From Microbacterium gorillae (GTDB lineage Bacteria; Actinomycetota; Actinomycetes; Actinomycetales; Microbacteriaceae), in assembly GCF_000826185.2 (NCBI RefSeq), contig NZ_LN648873.1, positions 329,282-393,281 on the forward strand: a stretch of 64,000 nucleotides of DNA, given 5' to 3'. Under the pieces are notes generated by a model. That model did not search any database. It had not been told where the DNA came from and worked only from the letters and a program-made list of their open reading frames with translations. Position numbers and translations under genes: made by a program. Every line of letters begins with the position of its first letter. The first letter of the stretch is position 1. Below are positions 17,241-25,675 of this stretch, in pieces.

Positions 17241-18464
17241 TCAGTCGCGTCGGGCGAGGAACCAGTTGATGATCGCGGCGAGCAGCACGAGCGCGGCGGA
17301 GATGACCGGGGCGACGAGTGCGACGCCGGTTCCGGCGCGCTCGGCGAGCGCGCCGACGACGGCGGAGGAGATCGACTGGCCGACCACGACGCCGGCGCCG
17401 ACCATCGTCATCATCGTCGCCGAACGCCCCGGCGGGGTGCGCAGCGTTGCGAACGTGTAGACGGTCACGATGAGCGGGCCGATGCCGATTCCGGCCAGGG
17501 CGAGCGCGCCGACCATCGAGGGGACATCGTGCGCTCGGGAGATGAGCACGGCGCCACCCAGCAGAATCGCCGCGAACACCACCCAGCGGTTGCGGATCGT
17601 GAAACGCGCCGGCATCAGGGCGACGGACAGCGCGAGAATCGCCGAACCGACGCCCATGACGCCGTAGAAGACGCCCGCGGTCTCGCCCTCGCCGCGGTCG
17701 GTCATGAACGCGGTGAGCGAGGTCAGGGTGGAGCCGAAGAAGAAGCCGATCGCCAGCATGCCGAGGATGAGCACCAGCACGCGCGGGCGGAACAGGTCCG
17801 ACACCGGCGCCGTGACGGTCTCGGGGCTGTGGTGGGAGCGCGGGGTGCGCGCGGTCCGGTGCAGACCGAATGCTCCGACGGCGACGAGGGTGAGGGCGGC
17901 TGAGGCGATCAGCGGTGCCGCCGGGTTGAGGGTGGCGGCCAGGACACCGACGATGACCGGGCCGAAGACGAACACGATCTCGTCGACGGATGACTCGTAG
18001 GCCAGGGTCGCCCCGAGGGTCTTCGGCTTGCGGATCGTCGAGACGGTGGCGTTGATCATGCCGACGAGCCGGCTGCGCGAGAGGGGTGACACCTGCGGCG
18101 CGGTCGCGCCGACGAGCACCGCGACCGCGAGAACCCAGCCGTCGGCCACGTCCGCGTAGGCGATCCACGACATCAGCAGCAGAGCGAGGCTGTTCGCCAC
18201 GGCGGAGGCCAGAACGACGGGCCGCTGGCCGAACCGGTCCGCGGCCGCGCCCAGCAACGGTCCGATGGCGGCGGTGCCGAGCCCGCACGCGGCGGAGGTG
18301 AGACCACCGAGCGCGAGCGAGTCGCGGGCGAACGCGACGAGCGTCAGCACGCCGACGACGTTCATCGCGAACGGCAGACGCGCGAGGAACGCGATCGGGA
18401 AGTAGCTGAATCCGGCGGTGCGGATCAGAGACGGCTGCTCCGGTGCGGGCGCGGCATTCGTCAA
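17241..18464 (-). CDS. MFS transporter
   Basis: A 407-residue protein with about twelve hydrophobic segments and the MFS loop motif GAAADRFGQRPVVL between helices 2 and 3. TTG start (LTNAAPAPEQ) chosen because AGGAG lies 5 nt upstream. It resembles drug or metabolite exporters of the DHA type; no substrate can be assigned. Divergent from the AlkD-like gene. Confidence 0.82.
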   Translation of the reverse strand: MTNAAPAPEQPSLIRTAGFSYFPIAFLARLPFAMNVVGVLTLVAFARDSLALGGLTSAACGLGTAAIGPLLGAAADRFGQRPVVLASAVANSLALLLMSWIAYADVADGWVLAVAVLVGATAPQVSPLSRSRLVGMINATVSTIRKPKTLGATLAYESSVDEIVFVFGPVIVGVLAATLNPAAPLIASAALTLVAVGAFGLHRTARTPRSHHSPETVTAPVSDLFRPRVLVLILGMLAIGFFFGSTLTSLTAFMTDRGEGETAGVFYGVMGVGSAILALSVALMPARFTIRNRWVVFAAILLGGAVLISRAHDVPSMVGALALAGIGIGPLIVTVYTFATLRTPPGRSATMMTMVGAGVVVGQSISSAVVGALAERAGTGVALVAPVISAALVLLAAIINWFLARRD

Positions 18465-18700
18465 GGAATCTCCTGGGGATCTCCGCGGCTGTTCGTGCCG
18501 CCTTGGCCGCCCGAAGGCGCCAGGTAGATACACCCTGAGGCGCGTGGCCGCGGGGGACACGCCCGACCAGTCTACCGTTCGTCGTGTCGCACGCGCGGGA
18601 CCGTTCGGCGTGGTCGGGTCCGCGGTGCGGCTCGCGACGAATCGTGGTGAGGCGATGTCGGGGACGAGGTGATCGGCGGAATCTCGAGTACGGTGCGGGT

Positions 18701-19369
18701 GTGGGCGACCGGGACCTGAGCGAGCGGATCCGTGCAGCGCTGCGCGCGGTGGCGGATCCCGAGCGCGCCCCGGGGCAGCAGGCGTACATGCGCTCGGCGA
18801 TGCCCTACCTCGGCGTGCGACTCCCGGACGTGCGTCGCGTCACGGGGTCTGCAGCGCACGGCGCAACGCCGGACACGTTGCTGGAGACGGCCGTGGCGCT
18901 GTGGGATGCGGCCACGCACCGCGAGGAGCGGTACGCGGCGATGGTGCTCCTGGCGCAGCCGGCGCTGCGGGGAGATGCCCGACTGATTCCGCTGATCGAG
19001 CACATGGTGCGCACCGGGGCATGGTGGGACTTCACGGATGACCTCGCGCATCGGATGGCCGAACTCCTGGATGCGGACCCGGACCGGACGGCGGCACTGC
19101 TGCGCGGGTGGGCCATCGACCCGGACCACTGGATCCGTCGGATCGCGATCATCGCGCAGCTCGGTCGCCGCGAGCGCGTCGATCACGCGCTGCTCACCAC
19201 GGCGATCGAAGCGAACGCGGGGGAGTCGGACTTCTTCCTGCGCAAGGCCATCGGTTGGGCGCTGCGGGACCACGCCCGCGTGGCACCGGACTGGGTGCGC
19301 ACCTTCGTCGCCACCCACGACCTCAGTCCGCTCAGTCGGCGTGAAGCGCTCAGGCATCTCGGGGACTGA
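18701..19369 (+). CDS. DNA alkylation repair enzyme (AlkD-like HEAT repeat glycosylase)
   Basis: A 222-residue protein built of HEAT-like repeats, matching the AlkD family of DNA glycosylases that excise bulky or cationic alkylpurines. The conserved block TGAWWDFTDDLAHRM carries the Trp and Asp residues used around the lesion, and WIRRIAIIAQLGRR and FFLRKAIGWALRDHA are typical. The GTG start is leaderless: -10 TACGGT ends 6 nt upstream. Confidence 0.82.
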   Translation: MGDRDLSERIRAALRAVADPERAPGQQAYMRSAMPYLGVRLPDVRRVTGSAAHGATPDTLLETAVALWDAATHREERYAAMVLLAQPALRGDARLIPLIEHMVRTGAWWDFTDDLAHRMAELLDADPDRTAALLRGWAIDPDHWIRRIAIIAQLGRRERVDHALLTTAIEANAGESDFFLRKAIGWALRDHARVAPDWVRTFVATHDLSPLSRREALRHLGD

Positions 19370-19416
19370 CCTTGTCCGCGCGCGGCGCGACCGGCACGAT
19401 GAACGCCGGAGGAGAT

Positions 19417-20691
19417 ATGAGCGAACACGTCGACGGCTTCTACCGCCACGGCCTGCGGCGGATGACCGGTCGCAGCACCACCGAGGCCGACCGGGTGGCG
19501 TCGCCGCTGGAACTCATCTTCGACCTCGTCTTCGCCGCGGCCTTCGGTGTCCTGGGCGCGCAGCTCGCCGCCGGGATCGCCGCCGGACACGGCGGGTCGG
19601 CAGCGGGGGCGTTCGCGTTCGGTGGCGTTGCGATCGTGTGGGCCTGGATCAACTACTCCTGGTTCGCGTCCGCGTTCGACACCGATGACTGGCTGTTCCG
19701 GCTCCTGACCATGGTGCAGATGTCCGGCGTCATCGTGCTCGCCATCGGGCTGCCGCAGATGTTCGCTTCGGTCGAGCACGGCGGGGCCTTCGCGAACCAG
19801 ACCATGGTTGCCGGATACATCGTCATGCGGGTTGCCCTGGTCGCGCAGTGGCTGCGCGCGGCTCGGGCGCCGAAATACCGAAAGGTGGCCCGCACCTACG
19901 CCCTCGCCGTCCTCATCGCGCAGATCGGGTGGACCGTGCTCGCCTGGACGCCGCTGACGATCTGGTGGGCGCTCGCGTTCGCGCTGGTGCTCTGGGTGAT
20001 CGAACTGGCCGGACCGATCGTCGCCGAGTATGCGGGCGGACGTCACGGCGGTGGCTCGACACCGTGGCACGCCCACCACATCGCGGAGCGGTATTCGCTG
20101 CTGGTGATCATCACGCTCGGCGAGACCGTGATCGGTACGATCGCGGCCGCCCAGGAGATCACCGCCGAGGAAGGCTGGACCGCGGACTCCGTGGTCGTGA
20201 TCGGCGCCGGCATCGCGATGACGTTCGCGCTGTGGTGGAGCTACTTCCTCGTGCCGTCCGCTCCCGTGCTCGCGGCGCACCGGGATCGCGCGTTCGTCTG
20301 GGGATACGGGCACGCCTTCGTGTTCCTGTCCATCGCCGCGGTGGGCGCGAGTCTGCACCTGATCGGCTACGTCTACGATCCCGAGGTGGCGCTGTCGACG
20401 GTCACGGTGATCTCGTGGATCGCCGGATCGGTCCTCGCGTTCGGCGTGTCGATCTACCTGCTGGACACGTGGCTCATCCGTGAGTTCACGTTCAATCCGC
20501 TGGTGCAGTCACTGACGATGGGGCTGCCGGTGGTGGCGATCGTGCTGGCGGTGCTCGGCCTGCCGCTCTGGGTGTGCCTGCTGGTGGTGCTGGCCGGTCC
20601 GGTGACCATCGTGTGCTCGTACGAACTCGGCGGGTGGCGCGGCATCGACCGGCAGCTGCGGCGCGCGGTGGGGGCCGGTGCGCAGGCGTAG
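19417..20691 (+). CDS. Low temperature requirement protein A (LtrA) family membrane protein
   Basis: A 424-residue polytopic membrane protein with about ten to eleven hydrophobic helices. Family marks include SPLELIFDLVFAAAFG near the N-terminus, HHIAERYSLLVIITLGETVIGT in the middle and LWWSYFLVPS. Start chosen at MSEHVDGFY with GGAGG 4 nt upstream. LtrA was linked to cold growth in Listeria; molecular function is not established. It lies 47 nt after the AlkD-like gene in the same direction. Confidence 0.85.
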   Translation: MSEHVDGFYRHGLRRMTGRSTTEADRVASPLELIFDLVFAAAFGVLGAQLAAGIAAGHGGSAAGAFAFGGVAIVWAWINYSWFASAFDTDDWLFRLLTMVQMSGVIVLAIGLPQMFASVEHGGAFANQTMVAGYIVMRVALVAQWLRAARAPKYRKVARTYALAVLIAQIGWTVLAWTPLTIWWALAFALVLWVIELAGPIVAEYAGGRHGGGSTPWHAHHIAERYSLLVIITLGETVIGTIAAAQEITAEEGWTADSVVVIGAGIAMTFALWWSYFLVPSAPVLAAHRDRAFVWGYGHAFVFLSIAAVGASLHLIGYVYDPEVALSTVTVISWIAGSVLAFGVSIYLLDTWLIREFTFNPLVQSLTMGLPVVAIVLAVLGLPLWVCLLVVLAGPVTIVCSYELGGWRGIDRQLRRAVGAGAQA

Positions 20692-20694
20692 ACT
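20689..20694 (+). promoter_or_regulatory. -10 box of the thrS leader
   Basis: TAGACT ends 6 nt before the ATG of the Thr-rich leader ORF, the same spacing as other leaderless genes here. It overlaps the end of the LtrA gene. Confidence 0.55.
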
Positions 20695-20700
20695 GCTGAG

Positions 20701-20769
20701 ATGGATTTCGCCCGGCTGACTCCCGCGACTGCGGTCGCGGTCACCGGCACGCGAACGACCAAGGCCTGA
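20701..20769 (+). CDS. Putative threonine-rich leader peptide of thrS
   Basis: A 22-codon frame (ATG...TGA) directly upstream of thrS with six Thr codons: positions 7, 10, 15, 17, 19 and 20, the last four clustered as T-G-T-R-T-T. It has no ribosome-binding site but a -10 box ends 6 nt before its ATG, so it would be read as a leaderless leader peptide. A 7-bp hairpin (CCGCGAC-TGCG-GTCGCGG) falls inside it and another follows its stop. This is the layout of ribosome-mediated attenuation, here sensing charged tRNA-Thr. It is an inference: alternative structures were not computed, and a weak promoter-like CATAAC nearer to thrS is a competing explanation. Confidence 0.5.
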   Translation: MDFARLTPATAVAVTGTRTTKA

Positions 20770-20776
20770 GCGGGCA

Positions 20777-20792
20777 GGACGCGTGAGCGTCC
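20777..20792 (+). promoter_or_regulatory. Hairpin between Thr-rich leader and thrS
   Basis: GGACGC-GTGA-GCGTCC, a 6-bp stem with a tetraloop, 8 nt after the leader stop codon. It has no U tract, so termination would need to be of the U-less kind. Confidence 0.4.
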
Positions 20793-20838
20793 GAAGCTGA
20801 GTCATAACCTTGATCCATCGCCAACCTGGAGAATCTTC

Positions 20839-22830
20839 GTGTCCGAGAACCCCGCGCCGTCCTATCCCTGCGACGGCTTCGCCCTGTTCACCGACAAGTC
20901 CGTCATCGCCATGAGCGTGAACGGTGAGCCGCGCGACCTTGCGACGACCGTCACCGAGCGGGACGTCGTCGAGCCCATCGTCATCTCGAGCCCGGAGGGG
21001 ATGTCGATCCTGCGCCACTCCACGGCGCACGTCCTCGCCCAGGCGGTGCAGAAGCTGAACCCCCAGGTGGACCTCGGCATCGGCCCGCCGATCACGGACG
21101 GCTTCTACTACGACTTCGGCATCGAGACGCCGTTCACGCCCGAGGACCTGAAGGCCATCGACAAGGAGATGCAGCGCATCGTCCGCGAAGGTCAGCGCTT
21201 CGTCCGTCGCGTCGTGACCGAGGATGAGGCGCGCGCCGAACTCGTCGACCAGCCGTTCAAGCTCGAGCTGATCGGGCTCAAGGGCGGCGGCGCCGAGGGC
21301 GCCGACGTGGAGGTCGGCGAGGGTGAGCTGACCATCTACGACAACGTCCGCAAGGACGGCGAGGTGGCGTGGAAGGACCTCTGCCGCGGTCCGCACGTGC
21401 CGTCGACCCGCATGGTCGGCAACGGCTGGGCCCTGACCCGCGTGGCCGCCGCGTACTGGCGGGGCTCCGAGAAGAATCCGCAGCTGCAGCGCATCTACGG
21501 CACCGCGTGGCCGACCAAGGACGAACTGCGCGCATATCAGGAGCGCATGGCCGAGGCGGCTCGTCGTGACCACCGCAAGCTGGGCGTCGAGATGGACCTG
21601 TTCTCGTTCCCGGACGAGATCGGTTCCGGACTCGCGGTCTTCCATCCCAAGGGCGGCATCATCCGCTACGAGATCGAGGAGAACCTGCGCCGGCACCTGC
21701 TGCGCAACGGCTACGACGTGGTCAACACCCCGCACATCACCAAGAAGGATCTCTTCGAGACCTCCGGGCACTTGCAGACGTACGCGGACGGCATGTTCCC
21801 GCCGATGCACCTCGATGAGGTCACGGACGAGGACGGCAACATCACGCGGCAGGGTCAGGACTACTACCTGAAGCCGATGAACTGCCCGTTCCACAACCTC
21901 ATCTACCGTTCGCGCGGCCGCTCGTATCGCGAGCTCCCGCTGCGCCTGGCGGAATTCGGCACCGTGTACCGCTACGAGAAGAGCGGCACGCTGTCCGGCC
22001 TCACGCGCGTGCGTGGCCTGACCCAGGACGATGCGCACATCTACGTCGCGCAGGACCAGGTCAAGGAAGAGCTCACCACGAACCTCAACCTGGTGCTCAC
22101 TCTGCTGCGCGACTACGGCCTGAACGACTTCTACCTCGAGCTGTCCACCAACGAGGTGGGCAACCCGAAGTTCCTGGGTGAGCCCGAGCAGTGGACCACC
22201 GCGATCGACACGCTCCGAGAGGTCGCGATCGCATCCGGCCTCGAGCTCGTGGCCGACCCGGGCGGAGCGGCGTTCTACGGTCCGAAGATCTCCGTGCAGG
22301 CGCGGGACGCGATCGGCCGCACCTGGCAGATGTCCACGATCCAGCTGGACTTCAACCAGCCGGAGCGCTTCGAACTCGAGTACACCGGGGCGGACGGTGC
22401 CAAGCATCGCCCGGTGATGATCCACCGCGCGCTGCTGGGGTCGGTCGAGCGCTTCTTCGCCATTCTGCTCGAGCACTACGCCGGGGACTTCCCGTTGTGG
22501 CTCGCGCCGGAGCAGGTCGTCGGCGTTCCCGTTGCGGAGCAGTACGGCGACTACCTGGACGACGTCGTCGCGCAGCTGCGTGCGGCCGGTGTGCGTGCGA
22601 GCGTGGATCATTCCGACGACCGCATGCAGAAGAAGATCCGCAATCACACCACCGCGAAGGTGCCGCTGATCCTCATCGCCGGCGAACAGGACCGCGCTGC
22701 CGGCACGGTCTCGTTCCGCTTCCGGGACGGATCGCAGGAGAACGGGGTCCCGATCGCTGACGCCATCGATCGCGTCAAGCGCGCGATCGCCGCGCACACG
22801 CGCGTGATGACGGGTGCGGACTTCGCATGA
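20839..22830 (+). CDS. thrS: Threonyl-tRNA synthetase
   Basis: A 663-residue class II synthetase: a short N-terminal TGS domain, editing domain with the [11 protein letters not shown] metal-binding histidines, catalytic core with zinc ligand cysteine in MNCPFHN and motif 2 [13 protein letters not shown], motif 3 [11 protein letters not shown] and a C-terminal anticodon-binding domain. GTG start with GGAGA about 6 nt upstream. It charges tRNA-Thr and edits Ser-tRNA-Thr. Its stop overlaps the HIT gene start (ATGA), so the two are co-translated. The Thr-rich leader upstream suggests attenuation. Confidence 0.97.
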   Translation: MSENPAPSYPCDGFALFTDKSVIAMSVNGEPRDLATTVTERDVVEPIVISSPEGMSILRHSTAHVLAQAVQKLNPQVDLGIGPPITDGFYYDFGIETPFTPEDLKAIDKEMQRIVREGQRFVRRVVTEDEARAELVDQPFKLELIGLKGGGAEGADVEVGEGELTIYDNVRKDGEVAWKDLCRGPHVPSTRMVGNGWALTRVAAAYWRGSEKNPQLQRIYGTAWPTKDELRAYQERMAEAARRDHRKLGVEMDLFSFPDEIGSGLAVFHPKGGIIRYEIEENLRRHLLRNGYDVVNTPHITKKDLFETSGHLQTYADGMFPPMHLDEVTDEDGNITRQGQDYYLKPMNCPFHNLIYRSRGRSYRELPLRLAEFGTVYRYEKSGTLSGLTRVRGLTQDDAHIYVAQDQVKEELTTNLNLVLTLLRDYGLNDFYLELSTNEVGNPKFLGEPEQWTTAIDTLREVAIASGLELVADPGGAAFYGPKISVQARDAIGRTWQMSTIQLDFNQPERFELEYTGADGAKHRPVMIHRALLGSVERFFAILLEHYAGDFPLWLAPEQVVGVPVAEQYGDYLDDVVAQLRAAGVRASVDHSDDRMQKKIRNHTTAKVPLILIAGEQDRAAGTVSFRFRDGSQENGVPIADAIDRVKRAIAAHTRVMTGADFA

Positions 22831-23372
22831 CCTCTGACGGGGGACTCGAAGACGCCGCCGCATTCGCGGGCGTGCCGGACGAGTTCCAGCGGCTCTGGAC
22901 CCCGCACCGCATGGTGTACATCCAGGCGGGGCCCGAGCCGCACGTCGCGGACTGCCCGTTCTGCTACGCACCGTCGCAGGACGACGCGAAGACGCTGATC
23001 GTGCACCGCGGCAGGACCGCGTACGCGCTGCTGAACCTGTTCCCGTACAACTCCGGGCACCTGCTCGTGTGCCCGTATCGGCATGTGTCGATGTACGACG
23101 ACGCGACGCCGGAGGAGGTCGCCGAGATCGGTGCGATCACGCAGACCGCCATGCGCGTGCTGCGGAGCGTGGCCAACTGCGACGGGTTCAACCTCGGCAT
23201 GAATCAGGGGGCGGTCGCCGGGGCCGGCGTCGCCGGTCACCTCCACCAGCACATCGTGCCGCGGTGGGCGACGGACGCCAACTTCTTCCCGATCATCGCC
23301 AAGACGAAGGCCCTGCCGCAGTTGCTCGGTGAGATGCGCGACGCGATCGCCGCGGCCTGGCCCACGGACTGA
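22827..23372 (+). CDS. HIT family nucleotide hydrolase
   Basis: A 181-residue histidine-triad protein: [36 protein letters not shown] and the triad [10 protein letters not shown] near residue 138. The actinobacterial homologues next to thrS are annotated as diadenosine-polyphosphate phosphorylase/hydrolase-like. It overlaps thrS by 4 bp; clearing of adenylated or dinucleotide by-products of the synthetase would fit but is inference. Confidence 0.92.
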   Translation: MTSDGGLEDAAAFAGVPDEFQRLWTPHRMVYIQAGPEPHVADCPFCYAPSQDDAKTLIVHRGRTAYALLNLFPYNSGHLLVCPYRHVSMYDDATPEEVAEIGAITQTAMRVLRSVANCDGFNLGMNQGAVAGAGVAGHLHQHIVPRWATDANFFPIIAKTKALPQLLGEMRDAIAAAWPTD

Positions 23373-23375
23373 GAC

Positions 23376-23741
23376 GTGCGCGCGATCGCGAAGGGGATGG
23401 ACCCGGCGATCGTGCGCGCCGTGGACGCACGGCTCGACGGTGTCGAGGCTTCAGCGGGCGTGCGGATTCCCTGGGCGATTGAGAGCGGTTCCCGAGCGTG
23501 GGGATTCCCGTCGCTGTTGCGCCAGAGCGAGGCCGCGGCGGACGTTCAGGACGCGGCGGCGGAGTTGATCGCGGTGAAGGCCGTCACCCGGGAGATGGGT
23601 GAGGGGACGGTGCCGGGCGTGCTCGATGAGTACGTCGCCGAGATCATCGCGACGGCGGACCCAGAGCCGGGACCCGACCCGCAGCTGGCGCGTCGGAGGG
23701 ATCGTGCCGAGCACTGGTTCCGCACTGAGATCGCGCGCTGA
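23376..23741 (+). pseudogene. RlaP-like nucleotidyltransferase remnant with internal deletion
   Basis: An open frame of 121 codons from GTG, 3 nt after the HIT gene. Residues 1-46 match the start of the RlaP/COG3541 nucleotidyltransferase family up to the active-site lead IPWAIESGSRAWGF. The rest (LIAVKAVTREMGEGTVPGVLDEYVAEI) matches the extreme C-terminal part. The catalytic PDSDYD-type motif and the whole middle, normally about 120-150 residues, are missing, with the join near 23513. The product lacks the metal-binding aspartates and should be inactive as a nucleotidyltransferase. Confidence 0.65.
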
Positions 23742-23845
23742 ACGCCTCAGCCCGCAGCGATGTCGTCCGGGAGATGACCGACGTCGAGGCGAGGCCGTCA
23801 GTCGCGGAGGAGCGGGCGGGGTGGGGGGCATCCGATCGCGGGCGG

Positions 23846-23878
23846 CCCCGTAGGAGCTGTCTCTTATACCCCGTAGGA
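23846..23878. repeat. 10-bp direct repeats flanking a 13-nt insert similar to the Tn5 mosaic end
   Basis: CCCCGTAGGA occurs twice, separated by GCTGTCTCTTATA. Reading into the next C gives CTGTCTCTTATAC, the first 13 of 19 nt of the Tn5/Nextera mosaic end. Without this 23-nt surplus, the region matches the paralogous leader near 24510. Confidence 0.8.
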
Positions 23879-23908
23879 TCGAGGGGTTTCCGGCTCACGG
23901 GGAGGGTC
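23874..23908 (+). promoter_or_regulatory. Promoter/leader of FPWQ gene 1, duplicated before gene 2
   Basis: A -10-like TAGGAT, then TCGAGGGG, CGGCTCACGGGGAGGGTC and the ATG. Almost the same 35-nt block, one T shorter, precedes the second FPWQ gene, so promoter and ribosome-binding site (GGGGAGGG) were copied with the gene. Confidence 0.6.
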
Positions 23909-24487
23909 ATGACCGACGAGAACGACGGCGTCGCCGAACCGGTCGAACCGCGGTTTCCGTGGCAGCAGTCCGGTGCGCAGAGCACGTTTCCCTGGCAGCG
24001 TGACGCCACTGCCTCGTCGGCGACGTTCCCCTGGCTGGAGCAGTCGAGTGAGGCCGGCCGTCCGCTGTTCCCCTGGCAGCACGAGAGCGAGCCGCCACCG
24101 GTGGACCTCGCCGGCGAAGCGGACGATCCCTGGGTGGAGCGCGCGATGCAGACCCTGCGTGAGCACCACCCGTACGCGGGGTTGCCCGACGCCGCGGCGG
24201 TGAGTGCGGCATCTGCGGCTTCCGAGCGGGCCGAAGCGGTTCAGCAGGACGCCGCCGCGTGGGCGGCGCGTCAGGATCGAGTCGCGGCGCGCGCGGCCGC
24301 GGATCGCGCCGCCGCGGCGCTCTCGCCCGCCGAGGCGCTCTCGCCCGCGGAGGACGCCCGGCCGGTGGGTGCAACCGGCGACTCCGCGCTGGAACGTGCA
24401 CGCGCTGCCGGGTGCGTGTTCGTCGTCGTGGGGTGCATCATCGCCGGGATCCTGCTCGTGACTTTCCTGAGCAACCGCTTCTTCTGA
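23909..24487 (+). CDS. FPWQ-repeat membrane protein 1 (unrecognised family)
   Basis: A 192-residue protein of unknown function. The N-terminus (MTDENDGVAEPVEPR) leads into four FPW motifs beginning at residues 16, 27, 40 and 54 (FPWQ, FPWQ, FPWL, FPWQ), followed by an Ala/Glu-rich, probably coiled region. One C-terminal hydrophobic helix at residues 169-188 (CVFVVVGCIIAGILLVTFL) ends the protein with only a few residues beyond it. The motif repeats should therefore be cytoplasmic with a tail anchor. It lacks the outer domain present in its neighbour. First of three tandem paralogues; its leader carries the odd 23-nt insertion. Confidence 0.72.
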   Translation: MTDENDGVAEPVEPRFPWQQSGAQSTFPWQRDATASSATFPWLEQSSEAGRPLFPWQHESEPPPVDLAGEADDPWVERAMQTLREHHPYAGLPDAAAVSAASAASERAEAVQQDAAAWAARQDRVAARAAADRAAAALSPAEALSPAEDARPVGATGDSALERARAAGCVFVVVGCIIAGILLVTFLSNRFF

Positions 24488-24550
24488 GCGGGCGCAGCCG
24501 ATCAGCGGCGGCCCAGTAGGATCGAGGGGTTCCGGCTCACGGGGAGGGTC

Positions 24551-25663
24551 ATGACGGACGAGAGCGATGCCGCCGCGGAGCCCGCCGCACCACGGTTCCC
24601 GTGGCAGCAGCCGGGCGCGCAGGGCACCTTCCCGTGGCAGCAGGCGGAGAGCTCACCGCAGCGTCCGCTCTTCCCCTGGCAGCAGGAGGGCGACGCCGCA
24701 TCCGCCGTGACGCCGCTGTTCCCGTGGCAGACCTCGGGTCCCGCCGCGGCGGCTTCCGAATCGGACGATGCGGCCGCCCTGCCGACGAGCACGACTCAGC
24801 AGCAGGCGGAGCACGCGGCGCTGCAGGCTCGGCTCGCGGCCGATGCCGCCGTGCTGCAGGCGCAGCAGACCGCGCAGCAGGCGGCGCAGCGACTGCAGAC
24901 GCCGGGGCAGTGGACGCCGGAGCAGCTCGCCGCGCAGGCACAGCGGATGGCGCCGCGTCAGGTGCGTCAGGCGCAGCGGCTCGCCGGTGACGTCCAGACA
25001 CGGACGCGTCAGGTGCAGGCCGTGCGCACTGCGGCCGCGGCGGGCGCGAAAACCGCCGGCACGGTGGGCAAGCGCACGTCCATCGGCTGCGCGGTGTTCC
25101 TCATCGTCCTGGTCGCCGCCATCGTGGCACTGCTGGCGGTGGTGCCGAACAGCGGCGAAGGCACGTCGTCCGTGGAGGACACCGACACCGTGGAATCGGA
25201 GCCCGCCACTGCGTACACCCCGGTAGCGGCCCCGACGTCCGTCACGCGTGATGACCCGGCGGCCGAGATGCGCTCGGACGCGGAGATCGAGGCGGACCTG
25301 GCGGCGTTCCGTGCGGAGCAGGGCATCACCGACGGCGAGATTCTCGTCGAGCCGCGTATGCCTGATCATGAGCAGCTCGTGCAGCGCATCCAGCACTACC
25401 CCGACCTCCTGAACCGGCCGGACCAGGTGCTGCCCCTCACCATCGCGGCCTGCGAGATGGGGATCACCGCGGGCGACACGCTGGACAGCAGTGACTACAG
25501 CGAGCTCTTCTCCGGCTCGGATGTGGTGGCGGACGCCCTGATGACCGGGTCCGATGAGGATGACACGGTCACGGTCGAGGCGATTGACGCGACCATTCTC
25601 ATGGGCGTGGGAGCCGTATGCCCGGACTCCTATGAGCTGTGGGAACGGGCCATGGGCTACTGA
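24551..25663 (+). CDS. FPWQ-repeat membrane protein 2 (unrecognised family)
   Basis: The longest paralogue, 370 residues. Four FPWQ motifs begin at residues 16, 27, 41 and 57; the first 27 residues are nearly those of gene 1. A Gln/Ala-rich helical stretch follows (about residues 80-170), then a membrane helix (CAVFLIVLVAAIVALLAVV, about 177-198) and an outer part with a Ser/Thr/Glu linker and a ~100-residue domain holding two cysteines (IAACEMG and GAVCPDS), faintly like the small secreted DUF732 fold. Topology: motifs inside, cysteine domain outside, as in a transmembrane adaptor or signalling protein. The leader is a copy of that of gene 1. Confidence 0.75.
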   Translation: MTDESDAAAEPAAPRFPWQQPGAQGTFPWQQAESSPQRPLFPWQQEGDAASAVTPLFPWQTSGPAAAASESDDAAALPTSTTQQQAEHAALQARLAADAAVLQAQQTAQQAAQRLQTPGQWTPEQLAAQAQRMAPRQVRQAQRLAGDVQTRTRQVQAVRTAAAAGAKTAGTVGKRTSIGCAVFLIVLVAAIVALLAVVPNSGEGTSSVEDTDTVESEPATAYTPVAAPTSVTRDDPAAEMRSDAEIEADLAAFRAEQGITDGEILVEPRMPDHEQLVQRIQHYPDLLNRPDQVLPLTIAACEMGITAGDTLDSSDYSELFSGSDVVADALMTGSDEDDTVTVEAIDATILMGVGAVCPDSYELWERAMGY

Positions 25664-25675
25664 GGGGAGGCGGAC

